From Rhizobium tumorigenes (GTDB lineage Bacteria > Pseudomonadota > Alphaproteobacteria > Rhizobiales > Rhizobiaceae), in NCBI RefSeq assembly GCF_003240565.2, contig NZ_CP117256.1:682001-746000 (forward strand): a stretch of 64,000 bases of DNA, written 5' to 3'. This document shows positions 27,185 through 35,027 of the stretch, piece after piece. Within the stretch, counting starts at the first letter, position 1. Each line of letters begins with the position of its first letter. The notes below the pieces were generated by a model. The model did no database searches. It was not told the origin of the DNA and saw only the letters and a list, made by a program, of their open reading frames with translations. The position numbers were made by a program, and so were the translations under genes.

Positions 27185-28234
27185 ATGCGCATTCTTGTCA
27201 CAGGCGGAGCAGGGTTTATCGGTTCGGCACTCGTCCGTCATCTCGTGAAAGACGTCGGTGCCGAGGTCTTGAACGTCGACAAACTGACCTACGCCGGCAA
27301 TCTTGCATCGCTCAGGGATGTCGATGGCGCCCAGAACTACAGGTTCCTTCGGGCCGATATCTGCGACCTGCAGAAGATGTCGGAGGCCATGGCCTCCTTC
27401 CAGCCAGATCGTATCATGCATCTGGCCGCCGAAAGCCATGTCGATCGTTCGATCAGCGGCGCCGCTGACTTCGTGCAGACCAATGTCATAGGGACCTTCA
27501 GCCTTCTGGAAGCGGCACGGCATTATTGGAACGACCTTCCGGCCGACCGTAAAGCGTCCTTCCGTTTCCTCCATGTTTCGACCGATGAGGTCTACGGCTC
27601 GCTCGGGGAAGAAGGCTTGTTCGAAGAGATCACGCCTTACGATCCATCCTCACCCTATTCCGCTTCGAAGGCAGCAAGCGACCACTTGGCGGTCGCATGG
27701 CACCACACCTATGGCCTGCCCGTTGTGGTGTCAAACTGCTCCAACAATTACGGTCCCTATCACTTTCCGGAAAAGCTGATCCCGCTCATCATCCTCAATG
27801 CCATGGATGGCAAGCCGCTCCCGGTCTATGGAAAGGGCGTCAATATTCGCGACTGGCTTTATGTCGAGGACCACGCGCGCGCCCTCGATTTGATCGCAGG
27901 GCGTGGCCGGTTGGGCGAGAAGTATAACGTCGGCGGTCGCAACGAGCGCCGCAACATCGACGTCGTCACCCGCGTCTGCGAACTGATGGACCAGCTGCGT
28001 CCCAAGGCAAGGCCTCATGCCGAGCTGATCACGTATGTTACCGACCGCCCCGGCCATGACGCGCGCTACGCCATCGACGCCACCAAGCTGGAGAGAGAGT
28101 TGGGTTGGAAAGCGCAAGAGAATTTCGACAGCGGTATTGAGCGCACCGTGCGCTGGTATCTCGACAATGAATGGTGGTGGCAGCCGCTGCGTCAGGGTGT
28201 TTATTCTGGCGAGCGTCTCGGCGTACTGAAATAG
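27185..28234 (+). CDS. rfbB: dTDP-glucose 4,6-dehydratase
   Basis: 349-residue short-chain dehydrogenase-type enzyme. The NAD-binding motif GGAGFIGS is at the N terminus; [18 protein letters not shown] (with the catalytic D-E pair) and YSASKAASD (YxxxK) follow. It makes dTDP-4-keto-6-deoxyglucose. The frame is open from 26822 across rfbC, but the ATG at 27185 with GGAG upstream is the real start. It lies between rfbC and rfbD. Confidence 0.97.
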   Translation: MRILVTGGAGFIGSALVRHLVKDVGAEVLNVDKLTYAGNLASLRDVDGAQNYRFLRADICDLQKMSEAMASFQPDRIMHLAAESHVDRSISGAADFVQTNVIGTFSLLEAARHYWNDLPADRKASFRFLHVSTDEVYGSLGEEGLFEEITPYDPSSPYSASKAASDHLAVAWHHTYGLPVVVSNCSNNYGPYHFPEKLIPLIILNAMDGKPLPVYGKGVNIRDWLYVEDHARALDLIAGRGRLGEKYNVGGRNERRNIDVVTRVCELMDQLRPKARPHAELITYVTDRPGHDARYAIDATKLERELGWKAQENFDSGIERTVRWYLDNEWWWQPLRQGVYSGERLGVLK

Positions 28235-28250
28235 GTTCGGGAACAGTAAC

Positions 28251-29132
28251 ATGCGGATAGCCGTCACAGGAAAACGTGGACAAGTGGTGAGCGCGCTGAT
28301 CGAGCGTGGGCCGTTTGCCGGTGTCGAGATTGTCGCTGTCGGCCGCCCGGAACTGGATTTGGCCGACAAGGAGTCCATCCGAACAGCTCTCGTTGACCTT
28401 AAAGCCGATGCGATCGTTTCGGCCGCCGCCTACACGGCGGTTGACAAGGCCGAGAGCGATGAGGCGGCGGCCTTTGCCATCAATGCTGACGGTCCGGCAG
28501 CGATCGCAACCATCGCCGAGGAACTCGGCATTCCAGTCGTGCACCTGTCGACCGACTACGTGTTTCCCGGCGACAAGAACGGTTTCTATGTCGAGACAGA
28601 CGAGACAGGGCCTACCTCTGTCTACGGCAAATCCAAGCTGGCAGGCGAGCAGGCGATTGCAGCAGCGACCGCAAACCACGCAATCCTTCGAACCGCCTGG
28701 GTTTATTCGCCTTACGGTGCTAATTTCGTCAAGACGATGCTACGGCTGGCTGAAACGCGCGACGCCATAAACGTCGTTGCCGATCAACGGGGTACGCCGA
28801 CCAGCGCTCTCGACATCGCCGATGCGGTGATCGCAATCGCTCAGCGGCTGGTCAAGGATGCCGTTCCGAAGTTGCGCGGTGTGTTCCATCTGACCGGCAG
28901 CGGCGAGGCGACCTGGGCGGAATTCGCCGAAGAGATTTTTGCCAATCTGCATCAGACAACCGGCAAGACGGTAACTGTCGGGCGCATCACCACCGCGGAC
29001 TATCCGACGCCAGCCAGCCGACCGGCCAATTCACGGCTATCGAACGGCAAGCTCCATGATATCTACGCAATCGTGCTTCCGGACTGGCGACAGTCCACGA
29101 GAGTGGTTTGTGAAAGACTTTTAACGACCTAA
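28251..29132 (+). CDS. rfbD: dTDP-4-dehydrorhamnose reductase
   Basis: 293 residues, extended short-chain reductase. The nucleotide-binding loop is TGKRGQV; AAYTAVDKAE, LSTDYVFPG and YGKSKLAGE (YxxxK) are the family marks. It reduces dTDP-4-keto-L-rhamnose to dTDP-L-rhamnose with NAD(P)H. The ATG is 16 bases after rfbB with a GGGAA site. A structured 95-base spacer separates it from rfbA. Confidence 0.97.
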   Translation: MRIAVTGKRGQVVSALIERGPFAGVEIVAVGRPELDLADKESIRTALVDLKADAIVSAAAYTAVDKAESDEAAAFAINADGPAAIATIAEELGIPVVHLSTDYVFPGDKNGFYVETDETGPTSVYGKSKLAGEQAIAAATANHAILRTAWVYSPYGANFVKTMLRLAETRDAINVVADQRGTPTSALDIADAVIAIAQRLVKDAVPKLRGVFHLTGSGEATWAEFAEEIFANLHQTTGKTVTVGRITTADYPTPASRPANSRLSNGKLHDIYAIVLPDWRQSTRVVCERLLTT

Positions 29133-29138
29133 GACATA

Positions 29139-29199
29139 GGGAGCGTTCCGGCTGCTGCCAAGCGGCTGGATGGGAGGACGCTTCTACAAAGACGCTCCC
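29139..29199 (+). other. branched RNA structure between rfbD and rfbA
   Basis: An 8-base outer stem (29139-29146 with 29192-29199) encloses an 8-base inner hairpin (29148-29155 with 29162-29169, loop TGCCAA). Two inner pairs are G-U wobbles on the plus strand and would be mismatches on the minus strand, so the structure belongs to the operon mRNA. It ends 27 bases before the rfbA start. It could set the relative amounts of the two cistrons or be a processing site. Confidence 0.5.
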
Positions 29200-29226
29200 A
29201 TCGTCTCATGACACAAGGAAAGAAGC

Positions 29227-30111
29227 ATGAAGGGCATCATTCTTGCGGGCGGCTCCGGCTCTCGCCTTTATCCGATCACCATGGCCGTGTCCAAGCAGCT
29301 GATGCCGGTCTACGATAAGCCTATGATCTATTACCCGCTGACAACGCTGATGCTTGCCGGTATCAGGGAAATTTTGATCATCACAACGCCCCATGACAAC
29401 GAGGCGTTCAAGCGCCTGCTGGGCGATGGCAGCAACTGGGGCATCTCCATCGATTACGCCGTGCAGCCTAGCCCGGATGGTCTCGCCCAGGCTTTCGTGA
29501 TCGGTGCGGACTTTGTCGGCAGCAATCCCTCGGCGCTGATTCTCGGCGACAATATCTATTACGGCCACGGCCTGCCACAACTGTTAAAGTCGGGCGCAGA
29601 CACTACCCGCGGCGCTCGCGTCTTTGCCTATCATGTCACAGATCCTGAACGATACGGCGTGGTCGAGTTTGACCACTCCATGAAGGCTCTTTCAATCGAA
29701 GAAAAGCCTGAGAAGCCGAAAAGCAACTGGGCGGTGACAGGTCTCTATTTTTACGACGAGCAGGTGGTCGACATTGCCGCTAACCTGAAGCCGTCCGCGC
29801 GCGGAGAGTTGGAGATAACGGACGTCAATCGCATCTATTTGGAACGCGGTCAGCTTTCGGTGGAACTGATGGGTCGCGGTTACGCATGGCTCGACACCGG
29901 TACGCCCGACAGTCTGCTCGAAGCCGCAGAGTTCGTCAGTACATTGGAAAAGCGCCAGGGCTTCAAAGTCGCCTGCCCGGAGGAAGTTGCCTACCGTATG
30001 GGTCATATCGACGACGCTCAACTGACAAAGCTCGCAATCGGCCTCGGCAAGAGCAGTTATGGAAAGTATCTGATGAAGCTCGCCGAGGCGCGAGACGACA
30101 GCGCGTTTTGA
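29227..30111 (+). CDS. rfbA: glucose-1-phosphate thymidylyltransferase
   Basis: 294 residues. The N terminus has the nucleotidyltransferase signature [11 protein letters not shown] with [26 protein letters not shown] provides the metal aspartate; [20 protein letters not shown] is the sugar-binding region. It makes dTDP-glucose from glucose-1-phosphate and dTTP, the first step of the rhamnose pathway, and is usually inhibited by dTDP-rhamnose. AAGGAAAG precedes the ATG. Last gene of the operon. Confidence 0.97.
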   Translation: MKGIILAGGSGSRLYPITMAVSKQLMPVYDKPMIYYPLTTLMLAGIREILIITTPHDNEAFKRLLGDGSNWGISIDYAVQPSPDGLAQAFVIGADFVGSNPSALILGDNIYYGHGLPQLLKSGADTTRGARVFAYHVTDPERYGVVEFDHSMKALSIEEKPEKPKSNWAVTGLYFYDEQVVDIAANLKPSARGELEITDVNRIYLERGQLSVELMGRGYAWLDTGTPDSLLEAAEFVSTLEKRQGFKVACPEEVAYRMGHIDDAQLTKLAIGLGKSSYGKYLMKLAEARDDSAF

Positions 30112-30125
30112 GATACCGTCTGCGG

Positions 30126-30147
30126 ACCGCCGTCCGGTGACGGCGGT
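30126..30147. terminator. hairpin between convergent rfbA and glycosyltransferase
   Basis: A perfect 9-base-pair GC-rich stem (30126-30134 with 30139-30147) with loop CGGT, 15 bases after the rfbA stop. No strong T-run follows on either strand, so it may be a weak bidirectional terminator or an mRNA 3' end stabiliser. Confidence 0.5.
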
Positions 30148-30207
30148 TCAACCGGCAGCGCGTCCCTGGCAGGCTGAGACCGTCCCATGGCATGGGTTCG
30201 TTGTCGT

Positions 30208-31344
30208 TCAGGACGCCAGAAAACGTCGGTAGAGCGCTGACACCTGCCCCTCCACATGCGCTTCCGTGAATCCAGCCACGATCCGCTCGCGGGCATCGAC
30301 ACCGGCCTTCGCCACCAGTGCGGGAGACGATGCCAGGGCACAGATCCGATCCGCGAGTGCCAGGACGTCGTCGGGTGGAACGAGCCAGCCCTCCTGCCCT
30401 TCCCGCACGAAGTCGCGGGTACCTGGAACATTGGTGGTCAGGATGGCCCGGCCGCAGGCGCCTGCTTCCAGGATCGAACGCGGCAGCCCTTCTCCGCCTC
30501 TGGTTGGCAGGCACGCCAAATCATGCGCGGCCCAAACCGACCGCACATCCTGTGTTGCGCCCTGCCATTTTATCCCCGGCCGCATCGACCAGCTGTTCAG
30601 CGTTTCTTCGGAAAGCGATCTCGGGTTGGATGGGTCCGGCGTGCCATACAAGGAAAGGCAGACATCATATCCGCGCGCACGGGCGATCGACACCGCTTCG
30701 ACGGCGAGATCGGCTCCCTTGGACCAGACCATGCGGCTGACCATGGCGATTTTCAGTGCACCGGCCGTGGCCGGCGCGGCAGGCGTGTAGAACTGCGGAT
30801 CGACCCCGGCGCCCGGCACGATGGTGACATTGGAAGCAGTGGGCGCCAGCCCGAAACTTAAGGGATCGGTGACGTTCTCGAAAAGAAACTGGTTTTGGCC
30901 GCGCAAGGCAATCAGCGTGATGGAACTCTTGATAAGACGACGCAAAATTCCAGCGCCTAAGCCCCTATTGGCAGTCAGCAAGCCGCCACCGGTAACCGCC
31001 ATGACGCGGTTTCTAACCCCCGCCAAAGTGGCCGCGAGACCGCCGAGAATAATCGAACGCAACGCGATGCAGTGAACGATATCGACCTTTTCTGCCCGTA
31101 ATATTTTTGCCATGCGCCGAACCGAAGAGGCGACGGCCAACGGTCCGATACTACGCCGTTCGACATTCAGCGGAATCACGCGAGCGCCCAGTCTTTCCAG
31201 GGTCGACCGACAACGGCCAACGCGGGTAATGATGAGCGGATCAAGGCCGGCATCCTGCGCGGCACGCAGCATGGGCAGGAAATGCGACACGAAAAACCAG
31301 TCTTCGGAAATGACGAAGGCGATGCGCGTTTTATTCGTAACCAT
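30208..31344 (-). CDS. GT4-family glycosyltransferase, WbaZ/RfpB type
   Basis: 378-residue GT-B enzyme. The N-terminal acceptor domain contains DIVHCIALR and the glycine run VTGGGLL; the donor domain has IAMVSRMVWSKGADLAVEA and the E-x7-E region LPTRGGEGLPRSILEAGACG. The C terminus is helical. It is the last gene of a minus-strand series of rhamnan-type genes and converges with the dTDP-rhamnose operon, so dTDP-L-rhamnose is the likely donor, by inference. The next upstream gene is about 35 bases away. Confidence 0.85.
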   Translation of the reverse strand: MVTNKTRIAFVISEDWFFVSHFLPMLRAAQDAGLDPLIITRVGRCRSTLERLGARVIPLNVERRSIGPLAVASSVRRMAKILRAEKVDIVHCIALRSIILGGLAATLAGVRNRVMAVTGGGLLTANRGLGAGILRRLIKSSITLIALRGQNQFLFENVTDPLSFGLAPTASNVTIVPGAGVDPQFYTPAAPATAGALKIAMVSRMVWSKGADLAVEAVSIARARGYDVCLSLYGTPDPSNPRSLSEETLNSWSMRPGIKWQGATQDVRSVWAAHDLACLPTRGGEGLPRSILEAGACGRAILTTNVPGTRDFVREGQEGWLVPPDDVLALADRICALASSPALVAKAGVDARERIVAGFTEAHVEGQVSALYRRFLAS

Positions 31345-31380
31345 GACGATGAGCCTAACCCTTCTGGTAGCGGAATGCCG

Positions 31381-32319
31381 TCAGCGCTGAATTGCTGTGC
31401 GAAGGACGCGTATGATACCTTTGGGCAGGCGAGCGTAGACAGCATGCGCCACTCTCAGGAGAAGCGGATTTTTTCGCCAGAAATCCCGGAGAGGGAGCGA
31501 GAACGGGTTTTCGCGGATCAAGGTCCGCTCAATGAGGTCAGCCAACTGCGCGGTCGAGAGCGTCGATGACGGCGCCTCGAGGACGGGCACGGCGTTTTCC
31601 ATGGCGCAGGACAGGAAACCCTGACGCACGACGATGGCGGAAAACAGTCGTTCGAGCGCATGTGCCGCTGTTCCGTCCAACTGTCCATGTTCGGCGGCGA
31701 ACTGAGCTTCGATATCGTCCGTAAGTAGCGGCGTCAGCGGCGAGCGCCGGAACCAAAACATCGATCCGGCAGCGAAACGGGTCGCTGTGACATCGACTGC
31801 CATATCCGGGCCGAAAAGGCCGGCGAGCATGCCCGACATGATGCCGTCGTTGATCGACGTGCGACCATTGAGCGGCATGAGATGCGCCCGCGGAGCAACA
31901 AGAGCGATCCGTTTCTCTTGCGCCAGCAATTTATGGCCAAGAGACGCGTCCTGCCCGTCTGTTTCCAAGAGCGAGCGACACATGAAACGCCGCCAGTCGG
32001 CCCCGTCGGAGCGATGTGGTGAGCGCTTCGTATGCAGTTTCAAGCCGATATCCGTCTGCGGCAGGTCCGGGTGGCGGAGCGCGCGCAGGAAAGGCAGGAT
32101 GTCGCGCCCGCGGTTTTCCAGTTCGATCTGGCATGAGAAGGTGAGAAATGGCGTGTCCGGAATGGCCACCGCGCCTATGCCGGGCGGCCGCGTGACGATG
32201 AGACCAAAAGGCTGCCGGACGACATCGGCGATTTCCAGGCGCATTTCCTCCCAGACTTCGGGATAGAAGACATGCACGAAAATCGTGAATTCGGTTGGCT
32301 TGTCAGTCTGCTGGGTCAA
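31381..32319 (-). CDS. RgpF-family rhamnan synthesis protein
   Basis: 312 residues. ENRGRDILPFL, GLKLHTKRSPH, FAAGSMFWFR and the FxAEHGQLDGTAAHALER region define the rhamnan synthesis F (RgpF) family, found in streptococcal rhamnose polysaccharide and in proteobacterial rhamnan clusters. The start is TTG at 32319 with no ATG close by. RgpF-type proteins act in elongation or side-chain addition of rhamnan. Its neighbours (GT4, rhamnosyltransferase, Wzt/Wzm, and rfbCBDA nearby) support that role. Confidence 0.85.
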   Translation of the reverse strand: MTQQTDKPTEFTIFVHVFYPEVWEEMRLEIADVVRQPFGLIVTRPPGIGAVAIPDTPFLTFSCQIELENRGRDILPFLRALRHPDLPQTDIGLKLHTKRSPHRSDGADWRRFMCRSLLETDGQDASLGHKLLAQEKRIALVAPRAHLMPLNGRTSINDGIMSGMLAGLFGPDMAVDVTATRFAAGSMFWFRRSPLTPLLTDDIEAQFAAEHGQLDGTAAHALERLFSAIVVRQGFLSCAMENAVPVLEAPSSTLSTAQLADLIERTLIRENPFSLPLRDFWRKNPLLLRVAHAVYARLPKGIIRVLRTAIQR

Positions 32320-32346
32320 TGGCGATCGCCCGTAAAGGTGTGTTAT

Positions 32347-33312
32347 TCATAATTTTCCGCTGCGTCCTAGGACCCCGTGTAAGACACCACGTGTCATCAT
32401 CCAAGCATTTTCCAGCCGTTTGCCGGGTACGAAGACGCTGAAAAAGACGAATTGCTTTGCCATGCGCCGAAGGAGGATAAACCGCCAGGGCCAGCCGATC
32501 CAGGGACGGCGAGCAAGCAGAAGTGAGTTGCGTGTATAGTAATAATGCCGGAGCGGGCTATGAACTGGGAACCGCCGCCCTCTGTGGACGATCCAGTCGT
32601 CACCGAGACTATGCTCCATCTGCGCCACCGGTATCCCGTAGCTGGAATATCCCAGATGCTGCGCGCGAAGCCCCCATTCGATATCGACGTAGTCTATGAA
32701 CAAGCTCTCGTCCATGGCGCCGACAGCGCCCAGAACGGCTGTGGGAATAAGGCAACCCGAAGCAATCAGGAAGTCTGCCGACACCGCTGACGATGGCGGG
32801 TCGTGAGGCGAGCGCTCCTTGAGCGCCAACCCTTCCCGGTAGACAAAAGGCGAATGGGCGCCTTGACGAGGATCGCTGTACTGTGGCCCGACCGCCGCAA
32901 CCGCAATCCCCGACTGCTGCAATTGGGTCAGGCCTTCCAGAAGACAGGCCACCATATCGGCCGCCGGCAAGCTGTCCTGATCAAGTAGTAGTATGTGGGT
33001 TGCACCCCGGTCGAATAACCTTTGTATTCCGACGTTTTGAGCCCGAGCAATGCCATCGTTCGCGCCAAGGCAGATCACCTCCAGACCGTACTCTTCCGGA
33101 AACGTCGGTAGCGACAAACCATCGCCGTTGTCGACCAGGACGATGGTACCGACTTGCATGTGAATGGCGGCGACCTGCCTCAACAACGGCTCATGGTGGG
33201 GCCGATAGGTGACGATGACACAGCCTACTCGCTGCCAACCACTGCCCGTTAAGTCGCCTGCGAACAGCTGCCTGTCCTCCGGCTCATGATTGCCATCCAT
33301 CACCGACCGCAT
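32347..33312 (-). CDS. rhamnosyltransferase-like GT2 glycosyltransferase
   Basis: 321 residues. VIVTYRPH starts the GT-A fold, ILVDN-type and LLLDQDSLP give the metal-binding acid pair, and ESLFIDYVDIEWGLRAQHLGY is the signature of the bacterial rhamnosyltransferase family. The hydrophobic C-terminal part probably binds the membrane. It should transfer L-rhamnose from dTDP-L-rhamnose, made by the adjacent operon. The first 25 residues are of low complexity and an internal start (M5) is possible. Confidence 0.88.
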   Translation of the reverse strand: MRSVMDGNHEPEDRQLFAGDLTGSGWQRVGCVIVTYRPHHEPLLRQVAAIHMQVGTIVLVDNGDGLSLPTFPEEYGLEVICLGANDGIARAQNVGIQRLFDRGATHILLLDQDSLPAADMVACLLEGLTQLQQSGIAVAAVGPQYSDPRQGAHSPFVYREGLALKERSPHDPPSSAVSADFLIASGCLIPTAVLGAVGAMDESLFIDYVDIEWGLRAQHLGYSSYGIPVAQMEHSLGDDWIVHRGRRFPVHSPLRHYYYTRNSLLLARRPWIGWPWRFILLRRMAKQFVFFSVFVPGKRLENAWMMTRGVLHGVLGRSGKL

Positions 33313-33361
33313 TTAATTGATCCAAATTCAGTCGCGCAGGCATACCATGAGAGGAGTGTGA

Positions 33362-34117
33362 TCAGTGCCCGACGGATTCCTTGTAAGCGTCTAGCACCTC
33401 CTCGACGGGACCGCGCATCCGCACGCGTCCATGCTCCAGCCACAGACCCTCCGAACACCATTCCCGGATAAGTTCGTTCGAATGGGAGGCGAGGACGAGG
33501 ATGCCAGCTGAACCGATAAAAGTGCGCATGCGTTCCTTGGCCTGCGCCAAAAAGGCCGCGTCACCTGCCCCGATGCCCTCATCGATAAGAAGAATATCCG
33601 GCTGGATAGAGGTGGAAACGGCAAAGGCCAGGCGAGTGGACATCCCGGCGCTGTAGGTCCGCAAAGGCATGTCCAGGAACTCGCCCAAGCCCGTCATCGC
33701 GCCGATTTCCGGCGAGGCGGCAACGATATCCTGTTTGGAGTACCCGAGATACATACCGCGCAGGATGATGTTCTCCCAGCCGGATGCCTCTGGGTCCATA
33801 CCAAAACCGATATCAAACATCGACGCCACGTCACCTTCCACCCGGACACTGCCTGCGGTCGGCTCATAGATGCCGGCCATGACACGTAGAATGGTCGACT
33901 TGCCTGCGCCGTTGTGGCCAATGAGGCCGACACGGGCGCCGTGATCAAGATCGAGGGTCATGTCATCAATTGCCCGGATAACGATGCTGTTGGTGCCCTG
34001 TTTTGGCCTGATCTGGCCACCGGTGACCGAAGCTAGCAGGTTGTTCTTGAGCGAGCGGTTTGCCGGCTGATAGATCGGGATATCGACGACAATGTTGTAC
34101 AGTGAAAGACTAGCCAT
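33362..34117 (-). CDS. wzt: Wzt-type ABC transporter ATPase
   Basis: 251-residue ATPase of a polysaccharide ABC-2 exporter. Walker A is GHNGAGKST, the signature loop YSAGMSTRLAFA and Walker B ILLIDEGIGAGDAAF are intact. The protein ends soon after the nucleotide-binding domain, so it lacks the C-terminal carbohydrate-binding domain that in some Wzt proteins recognises a capped chain end. The frame runs upstream through the wzm gene in another phase, but the ATG at 34117, five bases after the wzm stop, is the start. It powers export of the finished polymer. Confidence 0.95.
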   Translation of the reverse strand: MASLSLYNIVVDIPIYQPANRSLKNNLLASVTGGQIRPKQGTNSIVIRAIDDMTLDLDHGARVGLIGHNGAGKSTILRVMAGIYEPTAGSVRVEGDVASMFDIGFGMDPEASGWENIILRGMYLGYSKQDIVAASPEIGAMTGLGEFLDMPLRTYSAGMSTRLAFAVSTSIQPDILLIDEGIGAGDAAFLAQAKERMRTFIGSAGILVLASHSNELIREWCSEGLWLEHGRVRMRGPVEEVLDAYKESVGH

Positions 34118-34122
34118 GATGC

Positions 34123-34923
34123 TTAGCTCCAATACACGACGCGCGCGCGGTAACGCGCGAAGAAAATGGTCCCAACAATGCCTAGAGCGGTGGTCATGGC
34201 GACGCAGGCAGCCCAGTTGGTGAAGGTGGCGGTACCGCCGAGCAAAGGATCGCGCACGATCTCTATGAAATGGTAAAACGGATTTGCTGCCAGGACCAGC
34301 CCGCGTCCTTCTAGAGCCTGAGCGCTCCAGATAATCGGTGTCAAAAAGAAGGCTAGCTGCATGACGCTGCCGATGATCATCGGGATATCTCTGAAGCGAG
34401 CACAAAGCGGGCCTAGGATCAAAGATATAAAGAAGCCGTTGATGATGATCAAAATCAGTGCCGGGATAAACAACAACGAGGACCAGCCAGGATTTATGCC
34501 AAAGAATGCAATAATTAGGAAATAGATGATGAAGTTGTGCGCGAAGGTAAGAACCTGGCTCCACACGAACTGGTAGACATGGATGCTTAGCGGCATTCGG
34601 ATTTGCCGCAATGACCCGCCGGCAGCGATAAAGATATTGCAGCCGCCTATTATAATGCCGCTGATTAGCCCCCAAGCAATCAATCCGATCGCTAGATTCG
34701 GGAGGTAATGAGCCACATCGACTTTCATGATCTGAGAATAGAGCAGGCCAAGCCCGACTACCATGACGCCCATCGAAAGCGTCAGCCAGAAAGGGCCGAG
34801 CACAGATCGATTGTAAAGGCGCTTTACGTCTCTCCAGCCCAGGTAGATCCAGAGTTCGCGCCGCCTCATCCCCTGACACAGATCGGCCAGCGCCAGCTTC
34901 ATGTAGTTTCTTTTATGGGACAT
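34123..34923 (-). CDS. wzm: Wzm-type ABC-2 polysaccharide permease
   Basis: 266 residues with about six membrane segments. The N-terminal amphipathic portion, LWIYLGWRDVKRLYNRSVLGPFW, is the gate-helix region typical of Wzm/KpsM. It forms the inner-membrane channel for export of an undecaprenyl-linked O-antigen or capsule. AAGAGA precedes the ATG. It is followed five bases on by wzt. Together they mark this group as an ABC-transporter-dependent pathway, unlike the flippase at the start of the window. Confidence 0.95.
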   Translation of the reverse strand: MSHKRNYMKLALADLCQGMRRRELWIYLGWRDVKRLYNRSVLGPFWLTLSMGVMVVGLGLLYSQIMKVDVAHYLPNLAIGLIAWGLISGIIIGGCNIFIAAGGSLRQIRMPLSIHVYQFVWSQVLTFAHNFIIYFLIIAFFGINPGWSSLLFIPALILIIINGFFISLILGPLCARFRDIPMIIGSVMQLAFFLTPIIWSAQALEGRGLVLAANPFYHFIEIVRDPLLGGTATFTNWAACVAMTTALGIVGTIFFARYRARVVYWS

Positions 34924-35027
34924 GATTCTCTTTTAGGTCGATTCTGATAGACGCGCGATTACTAAATTCGCGACGCGAGCGATACCTTATATCAAAGGTG
35001 CGAAAAAATCCGCGCATGCAGCACACC

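Noticed and set aside
26822..28234. Long 470-codon version of rfbB
   Set aside because: The extra 121 codons lie inside rfbC in another phase; the family start [10 protein letters not shown] is at 27185 with its own ribosome site.
33362..34879. Long 505-codon version of the Wzt gene
   Set aside because: The first 250 codons run through wzm in another phase; the conserved Wzt start and spacing place the ATG at 34117.
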